A stretch of DNA of 64,000 nt from Parelaphostrongylus tenuis (lineage: Eukaryota > Nematoda > Chromadorea > Rhabditida > Metastrongylidae), in the NCBI GenBank assembly GCA_019055375.1, contig JAHQIW010007217.1, forward strand, positions 186,001 to 250,000, in the 5' to 3' direction. The translations under genes and the position numbers were made by a program. The notes below the pieces were generated by a model, which saw only the letters and a list, made by a program, of their open reading frames with translations, was not told the DNA's origin and made no database searches. Below are positions 36,404 through 46,744 of this stretch, in pieces. How positions within the stretch are numbered: position 1 is the first letter of the stretch; every line of letters begins with the position of its first letter.

Positions 36404-37189
36404 GTCTGCGTTTTAATCACTTTTCTAAACCACGGATCAGTACTCAAGTATTTTCGTACTTGAGTGGTCTGCATGTACTGCTAAAACGAACCCTTCCTTT
36501 TGTTATTTTTTCCAATCATCTTGCTTGTCGTAAACTTGAGCTGGCGCTTTTCGAGCATGAAAATGTGCATGCGCATTGTTCTGTGATCCATGGGCCTTCG
36601 CTAAGTTTGGGCACATCTGGTTTAGCACAAGCCTTAGCTCTTCGTAATAGAAACAAACCAGCATTTTCTACGGATGGATATGGTGAATAATCGATGCTCC
36701 TGAATGAAAAGTTGAGGGAAAATACTTTTCTTGCACTCTAAGACCTACATCATGATTTACTCTGCAAATCCCGGCAGTTCTTCTATTCCATTAATTTATA
36801 GATATTTGTCTCCAAGGTCATCGAAAATTTCACGCATTGCTTCTGCTTTTACATTCGGATTTCGTCTACTCTATGAGCGCTGTAAAATATTGCGTTGAGA
36901 TTATTCTCCTTGTAATCTTGTAGTTGACCTGGTTAATGCGTTCTCTGTAGCTTCTTTGAATGACTGCAGAGTAGTGCTTGGGAAAAGAATTGAGCTAATT
37001 ACTTGATTACCATTTTACATCCTGATGCACCGCGGCACCTACCACTTCACTATTCCCTCTCCCTTTCCTCCAAAAGATTAAAGTTCATTCATCTCGTTTT
37101 CCATCATCAACGAGATAATCAGGACCGCAGTGGAGCGTTCACAGCGAGTCTGCATAAAAAATTCTCTAGCAATGGTTGAACTAACACAG

Positions 37190-37535
37190 AAAAATCTTAT
37201 AGCATATTTTGAGCATTTCATGACGCCTGCTGTGGAATTTAAGTACTGGGCGTACGTTTCATCCCTTATCAGTAGCACAGTACCCTTCGGTTAAGCGAAT
37301 CCTTGTAAGGGAACATAGCTCTACATATGTAGGATCGTCGCCGAATTAGTCACACTGCCCGTACAGTGAAAAGATCACCCTACATTTATATGTAGGGGTA
37401 TATCTTCTTGCAGGGGATTCCTGAACCGTAAAGTACCGTGCTACTGATGAGGGCAGAAGGTTGAGAGGCTCCTCCAACACTAAAAGTGCCACAACAGGCT
37501 TCATAATAGATTCTCAGAATGTACGAAATTTTAGG
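37190..37535. mobile_element. Palindromic hammerhead element, decayed
   Basis: Inverted arms (TTTTGAGCATTTCATGACGCC near 37,207; AACAGGCTTCATAATAGATT near 37,491) flank two opposed hammerhead-like cores. The right edge carries the family end GGCGAGGTCTTA. Confidence 0.55.
37242..37278 (-). ncRNA. Degenerate hammerhead
   Basis: Minus strand GTGCTA CTGATAA, very short stem II, GAAACGTACG, then a stem I partner AGTAC. G8 is changed to A, so it is probably inactive. Confidence 0.5.
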
Positions 37536-37539
37536 CGAG

Positions 37540-38440
37540 GTCTTATGTAAGAATGTTACATTCTTTTCGAGGTTGATAAGTTAGTGGACTACATAAGTAT
37601 CAGCAGTATTGCCCGCTTCCATCAGAGCAGTCGATCGAAGGGTATTGTCCACATACTCTCTACCAGCCGTAAGCCATCGGCTGAATAAATGTTGATAACC
37701 AAAATTTATGAGCTATCACCAGAAACACGTCTCCTCATCCCTGCTATAAAGTAAGGCTTATTAGTGAGGCGTGTGGCTCCGTTGAGGTGGACAATACCGC
37801 CGAAGCATACGAAAGTCACTGACATATCAACATCAAAAGGGTCAAGAAATTTCACAGATCGTGTTAAATGTTTGAAGCGCGGTCTGAAAGCAGTTGATTT
37901 GGAGGTGTGAAAGCAATCTATACGAAAAACACAACTATCTTATAAAAAACATGTAATTTTATTTAAATATTCATTTAATAAGAGCATTGAAAAAGCCACG
38001 CTATCTCTCGTTCTTAAGATTCATTTTCTATCATTGATGCGTTCTCTGGAATCCTTTTCATAGAGACAATGCAGAAATGAAAAAGGACGATATCTAGTAT
38101 GCACATGTCAAACAAAGTGTACATTCAACGATTTACCAGAGGTGCGGCATCACAGATACACTTTTTATAAAATCATGAAGAACAAATTGTGCTGATTAAG
38201 TCACAGTAGTTGCTAGGAACTTGTATTATTTTCTTAGTTTATGCTTAGAATTGATCTTGATTTTTCTTTTGTCATATGGTGCGTTATTAAACGTACTGTT
38301 ATTCCCAGTACTTCTAGTATTCGACTCGTTTCCTAGTATTCATCCTCGACAACGGTCTTTCAAACTTCCTGCCCGTTGTCGAGTGCCACTTGAAGATGTC
38401 GCTTTTTTGAATGCCGAAAAACGCGCCTTGAGACGGTTCT
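37540..38440. other. No gene seen
   Basis: No recognised feature; a few short open frames only. Confidence 0.3.
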
Positions 38441-38449
38441 TTTTGCAAT

Positions 38450-38580
38450 CTCAGGGGTAGCCGAGCTAAGGCGCCCCCATGCAGACGTGCGAAAGGGTTG
38501 CAGTAGGTGACCGAACCTTGCTTTCTGATAGTCTGCATGACTATCCACTAGACTATCTCCTCCTCCACTAATCAAAATTA
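38450..38580 (-). repeat. tRNA-derived SINE
   Basis: Minus strand has a TAGTCTAGTGGATAGTCA A-box-like segment near 38,560 and a GGTTCGGTCAC B-box-like segment near 38,512, then an unrelated body. Not a functional tRNA. Confidence 0.5.
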
Positions 38581-39000
38581 GCTGTTTCAAATGTTTTTAT
38601 GGTTTATATAGCTGACGAATGGCGTGCAACAACGAACTAAGTGTTTTTGACTCAATGCGCATCCCGTTTGTTAAGGCTTGTTAAGTGCGGTAATTCAAAC
38701 GCAAATCCGTTCTGGTAGATGTTCAGCAGAAGATGTCTGTTGTCACACTTCTGCTCATTCGCTAGATCATAAAATACACATAGGTGAACCAGAGATGAAC
38801 CACAAAAGTTGCGCTCTGCACTTGGTAATTTGCACAGAACTGTTTTTCAGAGATTTTCTTATCTCTCAGACCTACTGTACTTTTTGAAGTGATTTACGAC
38901 ACTTTGTGATACTGTTATAGAATATATTGAGTCATATCATAAGCTTTGGTACTAAAGCAATAGACACCAGATACCAACCAGAAGCAATCAAAATTGAATG

Positions 39001-39436
39001 ATTTCGGTATCGCTTCATTGCGCATTTTCCTGCAAACATTCTGGTATACAACTTGCCTGTACTTACTTTGTTATGTAGCTGCGTTGGGAACAAATTCACT
39101 TGTACTCATGCACGAATGGCACGTAGAAGAAATTGCTAGTGAAGCATTGCAAAGGATTAATGGAGCTTAGGGTGATGATACGGTTGCAGAAAGGACGGCT
39201 GGAAAGTGGCTAACGAAGTTGAAAGCTGGAGGGAACAGTCTGGAGAATAAGTCGCGCTCGGGTCTTCTACAGAAAGCTCCATTAACCTTGCGCCGCTTCA
39301 CTAGCACTTTCCTCTACGCGTCATTTCCGTATGAGTAGTAAACTAATTTGCTTCCACGACAGCTCCATCTTGAAGTAAGTATAGGCTAGTTGTATACTAA
39401 AATGCTCGCAGGGAATTGCGTATTTGAACGATACCG
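39001..39436 (+). mobile_element. Fold-back mariner derivative
   Basis: Two long inverted arms (about 39,001-39,173 and 39,273-39,436) begin with ATGATTTCGGTATCG. The unique centre encodes a slice of the mariner DNA-binding region (GDDTVAERTAGKWLTKLKAG, then NSLENKSRSG). Each arm carries the element end plus the N-terminal coding start. The catalytic domain is absent, so it would need a transposase from elsewhere. Confidence 0.65.
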
Positions 39437-39439
39437 AAA

Positions 39440-40440
39440 TCATGTAATTTGAGTCATTTCTAATTAATAAAGTCGGTGTTTATTGTTGCAGTGTAAAAAC
39501 TTATGAAACGATCTGATAATATAGTCGACATCACTAGCTAAGAAAACTGGAGCGATTCTAAACTTCCTAACTTAGTCTGTTCTGAGAGGATCCGGCATCC
39601 AGTGGCATTTTATGATTCCTCGCATCGAACTCAATGAAGTCTTCTTTCTTTAGTAACACGTGTGCGAGAGTTTCTTTGAGTATCTCCTGCTCCAAAGAAT
39701 TTCTGAGTACCATTTTTCAATAAACTCCACGGAATTTTCTGTTAGATCTTCAATATCCTTGCTCTGCGCTTCACATGACGCGGGACTCGAAGAGATTTGT
39801 ACAGATGGGTGTCTTTTAAATGAGCAAAAGTCGTCAAAATTACTGATCCATTCAAAAGAAGGCTAGATATGTATGGATGTCTATTGTTGCAGTCCCAAAC
39901 AGTATGCCTTAAAAAGAGTCTCTAATTTTTAGTAATACAACGTGACCTATCGTCAATCACATTAGCATCACTTAAGCGATGCTTAGGAAAACAGATGAGT
40001 GAACGATGGTACTGAGCAGGCGAAATAACGATAGGCACACAAAAAGCAAACTAATTTTCCTAAAACACAGAAATAGTAACACATTTTAGTAGTGCTGTCA
40101 ATACATTAGGTAGAGATTTTTTCTATGAGTATTTTGAGTTTCCTCCTCCTTGTCCTCTTGCAGTCAATATACAATATGGTCTGTTATCAGGAAACCAAGT
40201 TCCATCACTTTTTGCTAGCCAAATATTTATATTTTATTGAATAATGGACGAGTTTAGCCAAGTCTGCGATTGATCCAAATTCAGGCCGCGCTCTAAACGG
40301 TCGTCTTTTAATACATTAGGAGCTTGGTTTGTTACAGATGAGGTGATATATGTTGATGTCCAAATTTGACTTTGTAAAGATAGAAATCAATCAATGACAT
40401 GAAAGAAACAAAGAGCTTTATAGCAATATAAGCGGATAAC
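39440..40440. other. No gene seen
   Basis: No recognised repeat or coding feature. A TTTATAG/CAATATAAGC region just before 40,446 could be a promoter of the next gene. Confidence 0.3.
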
Positions 40441-40445
40441 CGACA

Positions 40446-41124
40446 ATGGGTGCAATGAATCGTCGGTTGCCGTTCATGTTCTCGACGTTGTTGATCGTAT
40501 CTATGTAAGTATGATATTTTGTACGTGATACCTCAAAAATCCTGTTTGATTCGAACAGCTACACGATTTTAATCAAATAGTTTTGAAGTCCTCTACAAAA
40601 ATCCTCCTTTGAATTCCACACTTTTTTGTGGCGAAACATTTGTTTGCTAAACAGAGGGGCTTCTTTCAGTGCAGTGGAGATCGTTCATAAAAGTCTATTT
40701 CACTTAAGATCGACTTCGTAAAAATGTCAAAAACAGCGCGTATTGAGTGAGCCTAACAGAGTTGTGAAGCACATATTGTTGTTGAACATTCAGGAGCACT
40801 CTATCGTTATGTTAGATCAGATAATCATTGAAGAAGAAGATCCTTATTTCATATAATGAATGCCATATGCCAAAAATTCAGAGCCTTAACAAATGTGTAT
40901 TAGACTGAAAAACTAACCCTATTATTGCAAGACAAATTCACGTATACATTTATATCATCACTAGAGTTCGATTACACTAGCCACCCTTGAACTGAATTTT
41001 TCAGGACATCCAAGATATTTCTATATCCAGGAAGCGCCGGCTCAGTAAGTTCATATTGCTAGTTCTTCACTTTCACAGTTTGAATCCAATATAATATGGA
41101 TTTCAGTTTGTATTTCTAGAGTAG
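40446..41124 (+). CDS. Candidate small secreted peptide gene (38 residues, 3 exons)
   Basis: Exons 40,446-40,504, 41,005-41,044 and 41,107-41,124 join in frame through GTAAGT donors and TTTCAG acceptors. The product starts with a hydrophobic signal-like segment (MNRRLPFMFSTLLIVSM), followed by a short tail (TSKIFLYPGSAGSFVFLE). AATAAA occurs 35 nt after the stop, which supports a real 3' end. I know no family with this sequence. No cysteines or dibasic sites follow the hydrophobic part, so it would not resemble a typical neuropeptide precursor. Splice signals are good, but with such short exons chance is a serious alternative. Confidence 0.35.
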
Positions 41125-41158
41125 GATATATCTCCTCAGGAGAAACCTTGGCAGTCAA

Positions 41159-41164
41159 AATAAA
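41159..41164 (+). promoter_or_regulatory. AATAAA polyadenylation signal
   Basis: Canonical hexamer 35 nt after the stop of the candidate peptide gene. Confidence 0.4.
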
Positions 41165-41394
41165 AGCAGTTGTAGTTGTACATTTATGCTAGCAAAAAAC
41201 AAGTCTATTATAGATGTCCGAAGTACTGGGGTTCGGAAAGATTAAGATTATTAGACGTAGAACCGGACCCAACTTAGTTTATGAAGTATTTCTTGAACAT
41301 GAATCACTGCAGGACAAGTGAAAAGATTACTTCACGTTGCAGTTATTCACAGTTAATTGTTGATGGCTGGCAGAGCGCATATAGCAATTCCATT

Positions 41395-41630
41395 CGACTG
41401 TTACTGAGACTTCGCTCAAAATTCAGTATAATCTGATAGCATATTTTGAACCTTTCAGATGACGTGCAGTGATACATGTTAGGCTCCGCCACCCTAATTG
41501 TAGGGGATGAGTGAATCGAAAGGCATGTACTACTGATGAAGCTTGCTAGAAAGCCGACTCGTAAATCTAGCAATAGAAGGCCTAGTAGATTACATTAATT
41601 TTCATGCGAGGTCTTAAAAACAATCGAATA
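41395..41630. mobile_element. Decayed hammerhead element
   Basis: Left edge AGACTTCGCTCAAAATTCAG and right edge TTTTCATGCGAGGTCTTA are the inverted family ends. One plus-strand core, CTGATGA at about 41,522, is followed by AGCTTGC..AAAGCC stem II, but GAAA is lost, so the ribozyme should be dead. Confidence 0.5.
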
Positions 41631-41944
41631 GAAAGGTGTTGCCATTTTTTTAATCAGTAGAAAGCCATCAAACGCTCTTTATAACCTTTTATTGGCTATT
41701 GGTGGAATTTATTTGCTCTGAGAAAAGCGCTGGGACTTCATCGCGTAGATCCACTGCTTCATCGTTCGTTGCTGTGAGGATCCCTCGTGACTTTTCGACA
41801 TTCTCAGAATATGCCACAATATGTTCTAGAAACGAGTCGTTCTGGTTGGGCAGAAGCTACGATGACACTGAAACGGCTGTTTTTTCGAATTTTTATCTAA
41901 TTCGCGAGAGCTCCATTTGTCGTGTTTATTCGATCCCTCAATTT

Positions 41945-42275
41945 CTAGCTACTATTACTTGGTACTTGGTACTGAACGGCCCGTCTTCACTGGTAGTGCG
42001 GGTCGCAGCATAACATTTGTTTCTTTCTCGTGCAACTGTCGTCCATGGTGGTGGTCTGTTTTGAGCATTGTGACCTTCGCGAGGCTCATTCCGTGAATCC
42101 ATACTCGTTGACATCTGCAGATGCAGATAGTTGACATTAGACTTTGCCACAAATTCGTCCGCTCGCCGTTTGCGTGGTCTTCGAAGGAGGCACTTGCAGT
42201 CTCTTGGGATCCAGTCCACTGCTCTTTTTGTCCATTCATCACCTTTTCTTCTTGTCAGATAACCGGCCATCTGTG
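41945..42275 (-). pseudogene. RTE retrotransposon C-terminal fragment
   Basis: Minus strand encodes the typical RTE tail: AGYLTRRKGDEWTKRAVDWI, PRDCK, RRPRKRRADEF, then PPPWTTVARERNKCYAA. Open over the region, but lacking the RT and endonuclease. 5' truncation is usual for non-LTR retrotransposons. It directly abuts a mariner fragment. Confidence 0.75.
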
Positions 42276-42286
42276 TGTGCTAGATG

Positions 42287-42545
42287 TTACAGAATGGTGT
42301 AAATGTTAGCACTAAGTTCTTTGGTAAGTTCACAACTTGTGCATGTATTTACATGTATTAAGACCGCCAATTTATTGTTAAAAGGACATCCGCTACCTCC
42401 TTCTTCTTCAGTGCTGAATTCGCCACTATGTAATCTTTTAAAACCAACATTGCACAGTGCAATTGCTGGAACTTTCCTGATTCCACACATGATTAATTCT
42501 TTCGATCCATTTGCGACTCTAATCATGAAGTTCTTCACAAGCAAA
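42287..42545 (-). pseudogene. Mariner transposase N-terminal fragment
   Basis: Minus strand reads GFKRLHSGEFSTEEEGGSG, then ELTKELSANIYTI, matching the linker and second helix-turn-helix of mariner transposases (W-F-K-R-F..GD..L.D..RSGRP..., T.RELA..L). No catalytic part remains. Confidence 0.5.
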
Positions 42546-42734
42546 TTCTTCGAAATTAATATAGGGTATCTGGATTATCAACCTCCAAAACGTGCCAAAA
42601 GTACAATTTTTAGAATAAAACTTTGGGCAGGTGAAGTTTATGGATTGTTAATCGCATTAACATGCACTAGTACAGCATTCTAAAAGAAGGACAGATAGAA
42701 AAATGTTGTATTATAATCCAGCATATGCATGACA

Positions 42735-43035
42735 AAACATAATGCTTTTTATTCAACCGCTTTTATTGGTGGTATGATGTTACACACATACTCCATGTTG
42801 AATGGTGTGCAAAACTTTGACGCCAGGCGAGACTCGAGCCAGCATTTCACCCTTTCCGGAAGCGTGTGCTTAATCAATCACACTACCGACCCCTGTTTTG
42901 CCACCATTCTTTCTACGCTACGACAAATCAATATGTCAGCAAACAACCGTCAACGGTTTGGCTTGGTAGGCGATATCGACATTGAACTCAGTCATGTTGA
43001 AAGATATAAAATATATGTGTCATCAAACAGAAAGC
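42735..43035 (-). mobile_element. tRNA-bearing inverted-repeat element, diverged
   Basis: Shares GCGGTGGTATGATGTT-like left sequence, a TRNA-like segment on the minus strand (about 42,815-42,895) and a CGTCAACGG...TGACAGA-type tail with the elements at 45.2, 45.5, 51.6 and 61.9 kb. Confidence 0.5.
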
Positions 43036-43134
43036 TTTTTAATCCATGACATTGACTGTTTTCAAAACCTCTTTATAAAGATTCAATCTAATTTGAAAGA
43101 ACGTTTAAATCCTTACCCGAGGTTGGCACGCTAT

Positions 43135-43183
43135 GGTCATATCACGCGTGTTTCGTAAGTCTCGCCCTCCTCGTCAGTGACCC
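43135..43183 (-). ncRNA. Hammerhead ribozyme
   Basis: Minus strand: GGTCA / TGACC stem I, CTGACGA, stem II GGAGGGCGAGACTTAC (imperfect), GAAA, stem III CACGCGTG. Core bases are intact; stem II is weakened. Confidence 0.65.
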
Positions 43184-43266
43184 ACGTCATGGCATCGTTA
43201 TTGTTCACTGTGCTGTCACCACATACACCTCCCTCCTTGCTACGATGCAGGGCTTAATGTGAGGCG

Positions 43267-43315
43267 TGGCACTGACGAGGAGGGCGAAATCTCCGAAACA
43301 CGCATGAATGACCCT
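43267..43315 (+). ncRNA. Hammerhead ribozyme
   Basis: CTGACGA at 43,272, stem II GGAG/CTCC, GAAACACGCATGAA, then TGACCC. Stem II is good; stem III and stem I have mismatches. Confidence 0.6.
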
Positions 43316-43349
43316 GACGTACCAACCTCGGGTAAGACTTCAAGCAATC

Positions 43350-44590
43350 TCAAAAATTAGGAAACCTTTTATTTCATCGTTTTTACAGATGATATGATGT
43401 TATAGATACGACAATTTTTTAGACGACTAAAATATAGTTGCCTTTTAGGAATGGAATGGAAAAGATTTGCTGGAATAAAAATCAAAAGAGGTGATCTATT
43501 TTATATGCTCCACTTTGTGTTGAATTGCCTTGCTGATTCTCTTTGAGAGATCTTGAAATGCATGGCGGCGAAAATGGATAAGGTTTCTTCAGATGTCGAG
43601 ACAACGTGTTTACACCTTTAAAACCACCATATATTCAGTCTTTGGATTTCTTACGTTGACGCGCCATATTTTCCAGTCTTGATTTGCCTAACCAATCCTT
43701 GTGTACATAAATACATGTGCGTAAACGTACTTCTATGGGCGTAGGTAGGAGGATTGCGCTCACGCCGCAAAGATCCTGTATCTTACTGAGGACTCCAGGA
43801 GCGGCATTTCATGCGAATACATATTTACTCAACGAGTGGATGTAACCTGAAAATTTATTTACGAAGATTTTTAAGCACGCGACACAAAATCTATCTTGTT
43901 GTCTTTGCCTGTGGGTTTCTTAACACTCTTTAGAGAGATGCTTTCTAAGAATAGCAAAAATTTGTTTTGCATCCCTTAAATGGGCTAGTCTACCAACATT
44001 CCGCGGAGTAGAGACACAATAAGCTACCCTCCCATCTTTGTAATAGGTGATTTAATGTAAATTTTCAGGTGATTTAGAACGGAGTATGTAATTTGCTTTA
44101 GTTCTGAAAAAAATTGCAAACAATGAGAACATTGTATGTATAGAATAATGTATATGTATAATGTATAATGTATAATGTTTAATGTATAGGATATATTGAT
44201 CATAACTGATTTTTCCCATATCAGCTGAAAATATTATTTTTAGATGAAGATATCTTCGAGCTTTACAGAAGAGATGCATCTGTCCACTGGATTTTTAGCT
44301 CAAAGCGGCAGCTCGAATTATTTGGTCAGTTGTATTACAAAACAATTTAGAGCTAAGTTTTACTTATACTACTGCCACACTGCTTTCGGAAACACTATCG
44401 TGTCTCTGTCCAATAGGAAGCCCTTAGCTTTGTCTAGTACATTGGGCGAGGATTGATAAGAGGACCTGAATTATGTTAACTTCGATAAATGAATTGATGC
44501 ATATACTCCAGTGGTAGTGATGCCCTTTAAAATTTGCTCACCTTATTCGGCTATCCTCAAGCTAATCAATCTTCTTATTTTTTCGGGATG
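43350..44590. other. No gene seen
   Basis: No supported gene. A TATAATG-type short tandem run lies at about 44,145-44,190. Confidence 0.35.
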
Positions 44591-44652
44591 GGTGATTTAG
44601 TGTAAGATTTGTCTAGAATCAGGATATAACATGTTTTGAGCTGTTAAGTCTA

Positions 44653-44703
44653 GTACTATACGGGTACCTGTTGTTTCATCCAATTGTGACTCATCAGTAG
44701 CAC
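44653..44703 (-). ncRNA. Hammerhead ribozyme
   Basis: Minus strand: stem I GTGCTA/TAGTAC, canonical CTGATGA, stem II GTCACAATTGGAT, GAAA, and a longer stem III around GGTACC. Stem II pairs are weak. Confidence 0.65.
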
Positions 44704-44818
44704 CCCCCCCCCCCCCTCCTCGGTTCAGCCATCCTTTGAGGTTGAATAATCCTTTATTATTATTATTATAGATTATAGAGGATTATTTAGCCTCAGGGGT
44801 CGGCTGAACCAAGGGAGG

Positions 44819-44866
44819 GTGCTACTGATGAGTTCTAATGGGACGAAACAAGTAACTGCATAGCAC
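44819..44866 (+). ncRNA. Hammerhead ribozyme
   Basis: Stem I GTGCTA/TAGCAC is perfect, core CTGATGA at 44,825, stem II GTTC/GGAC, GAAA. Stem III pairing is poor. Confidence 0.65.
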
Positions 44867-45235
44867 TTGACCTAACAGCTCAAAACATGCTATATCCCTA
44901 CCAGAATATATTATCTTGAACGGGTCTATAAGAAGGCGGTCGATAGAAGAGGTATATCTAGGACCACTTCGCTTTCTCCAATCCACGAAAGATGATGTTT
45001 CTCGCTGTTAAATACCTGTGTACCACCTGATACAACTGTCTCAGAATTCCACATAAAATCGGCTCTCCAATGTTCAACGAAATTCATAGTGGAAATAAAA
45101 AGCACAAGCTGTAGCCAAATTTGAATACAAAAGTGCTAAGATCTTCTTGTACGATGTCTAAGTGAAAATGAATCTATTGCAAGAATTGCTGTATTTAGCA
45201 CATAAAATGTTGGGTCGTGTGAAAATAACAAATAA

Positions 45236-45465
45236 TTAATAGAGTGGTGTGCACAAACCGTTTGCGTCGGCCGGATTTGAACCCAGATTTTACTCCTTCC
45301 GGGAGCATGTGCTAAACCGTTGCACCACCGACGCCCGTTTTGCACTACACTCTTTCTATGCTACAACCGTTATCTGTCAACAGCCAACCGTCTACGGTGT
45401 GGCGGGGCAGTCATTATCCATGTTGAACCCACTTTTGTTGACAGATATTAGGCTTCAATAATCAA
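45236..45465 (-). mobile_element. tRNA-bearing repeat element
   Basis: Starts with AGAGTGGTGTGCACAAA and carries a minus-strand tRNA-like segment, then the CTGTCAACAGCCAACCGTC tail shared, inverted, with the neighbouring copy at 45,519-45,760. Confidence 0.6.
45264..45334 (-). tRNA. tRNA-like pseudogene inside repeat element
   Basis: A perfect 7-bp acceptor stem (GCGTCGG/CCGACGC), D-arm TGGTGCAACGGTTTAGCA (A box) and T-loop GGGTTCAAATCC (B box). The anticodon-arm region is TGCTC-CCGGAAG-GAGTA. One base of the T-stem is missing. It is repeated in several elements, so I regard it as element-borne, not a host tRNA gene. Confidence 0.5.
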
Positions 45466-45518
45466 TCGGAAATCATCTTATTTGACCCCCGATTGCGATG
45501 TTATGGTGTTTTTAAATA

Positions 45519-45760
45519 AACCCAATGATGTAGAGTGGTGAGCAAAAACGTCGGTTCAATGTCGATAATGACTGGCCCGCCACACCGTAGACGGTTGGCT
45601 GTTGACAGATAACGGGTTGTAGCATAGAAAGAGTGGTGTGCAAAATGAGCATCGTTGGTGCAACGGTTTAGCATATGCTCGCGGAAATAGTAAAATCTGG
45701 GTTCAAATCCCGGCCGACGCAAACGTTTTTGCACACCACTCTACATCATTGGGTTTATCT
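45519..45760 (+). mobile_element. Inverted-repeat element carrying a tRNA-like gene
   Basis: Ends AAACCCAATGATGTAGAGTG and its complement CACTCTACATCATTGGGTTT are perfect inverted repeats. Inside is a plus-strand tRNA-like segment. No coding capacity. This looks like a MITE with terminal inverted repeats and an internal Pol III promoter, an unusual combination. Confidence 0.65.
45648..45722 (+). tRNA. tRNA-like pseudogene inside repeat element
   Basis: A box TTGGTGCAACGGTTTAGCA and B box GGGTTCAAATCC with a complete 5-bp T-stem (CTGGG/CCCGG). Its acceptor stem is less well paired than in the neighbouring minus-strand copy. Confidence 0.5.
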
Positions 45761-45840
45761 AAACATTTAATAATCAGCTACTTTCAATATAATTCCAAAA
45801 AAGAATGATTTAAGCTCAAAAAAGGGGGTTGGTAAGCCCA

Positions 45841-45880
45841 GGGTCATACACCGGTGTTTCGGAGGTTCCATCAGTGACCC
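45841..45880 (-). ncRNA. Hammerhead with deleted stem II
   Basis: In the inverted leading unit. Compared with the direct copies, the 5' strand of stem II (about eight bases after CTGATG) is missing, so this ribozyme cannot fold and is dead. Confidence 0.65.
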
Positions 45881-46156
45881 CCGCCCCACATTCAGCCCTG
45901 CATTGAAGCAAGGAGGGTGGCGTATGTGATGACCCTGGCTTACCAACCCCCTTTTTTGAGCTTAAATCATTCTTTTTTGGAATTATATTGAATGTTTTTT
46001 GGGGGTTTCAAAAACAGTCGATCTTTTGATATAGTTTTGATCTAACAGCAAAAATCTATCGACTGAGAGGTGGTGATGGTACAGTGTCATAGTACACTGT
46101 GCCATCATCACATACGCCACCCTCCTTGCTTCAATGCAGGGCTGAATGTGGGGCGG

Positions 46157-46204
46157 GGGTCACTGATGAGGAGGACGAACCTCCGAAACACCGGTGTATG
46201 ACCC
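46157..46204 (+). ncRNA. Type I hammerhead ribozyme, array unit 1
   Basis: Stem I GGGTCA/TGACCC, CTGATGA at 46,163, stem II GGAGG/CCTCC, GAAA, stem III ACACC/GGUGU and cleavage after 46,198. All core bases and stems are intact. Confidence 0.88.
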
Positions 46205-46426
46205 TGGGCTTACCAACCCCTTTTTTGAGCTTAAATCATTCTTTTTTTGGAATTATATTGAATGTTTTTTGGGGGTTTCAAAAACAGTCGATCTTTTGAT
46301 ATAGTTTTGATCTAACAGCAAAAATCTATCGACTGAGAGGTGGTGATGGTACAGTGTCATAGTACACTGTGCCATCATCACATACGCCACCCTCCTTGCT
46401 TCAATGCAGGGCTGAATGTGGGGCGG

Positions 46427-46474
46427 GGGTCACTGATGAGGAGGACGAACCTCCGAAACACCGGTGTATGACCC
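46427..46474 (+). ncRNA. Type I hammerhead ribozyme, array unit 2
   Basis: Identical to unit 1; cleavage predicted after 46,468, 270 nt downstream. Confidence 0.88.
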
Positions 46475-46696
46475 TGGGCTTACCAACCCCCTTTTTTGAG
46501 CTTAAATCATTCTTTTTTGGAATTATATTGAATGTTTTTTGGGGGTTTCAAAAACAGTCGATCTTTTGATATAGTTTTGATCTAACAGCAAAAATCTATC
46601 GACTGAGAGGTGGTGATGGTACAGTGTCATAGTACACTGTGCCATCATCACATACGCCACCCTCCTTGCTTCAATGCAGGGCTGAATGTGGGGCGG

Positions 46697-46744
46697 GGGT
46701 CACTGATGAGGAGGACGAACCTCCGAAACACCGGTGTATGACCC
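46697..46744 (+). ncRNA. Type I hammerhead ribozyme, array unit 3
   Basis: Identical to unit 1; cleavage predicted after 46,738, again 270 nt on. Confidence 0.88.

Larger units (their letters stand above)
43110..43345. mobile_element. Palindromic element with two opposed hammerheads
   Basis: Outer arms CCCGAGGTTGGCACG and CGTACCAACCTCGGG delimit about 230 bp. A hammerhead reads outward in each arm, and the centre has a hairpin and CCCTCCTTGCT..ATGCAGGGCT segment shared with the 270-bp array at 46 kb. This is a single, noncoding, diverged relative of that array. Confidence 0.75.
44595..44920. mobile_element. Palindromic hammerhead element with poly-C and ATT tracts
   Basis: Arms around TAACATGTTTTGAGCTGTTA (44,628) and AACAGCTCAAAACATGCTAT (44,874) are inverted. 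Each holds a hammerhead, and the centre has a GAACC/GGTTC-type stem, a pure run of about 15 C (44,702-44,716) and an ATT repeat (about 44,755-44,770). Confidence 0.7.

Noticed and set aside
36460..36690. Possible third exon of the 36.1-kb gene
   Set aside because: The DNA is homologous to the paralogues, but the frame does not match the coding block at 32,465-32,656.
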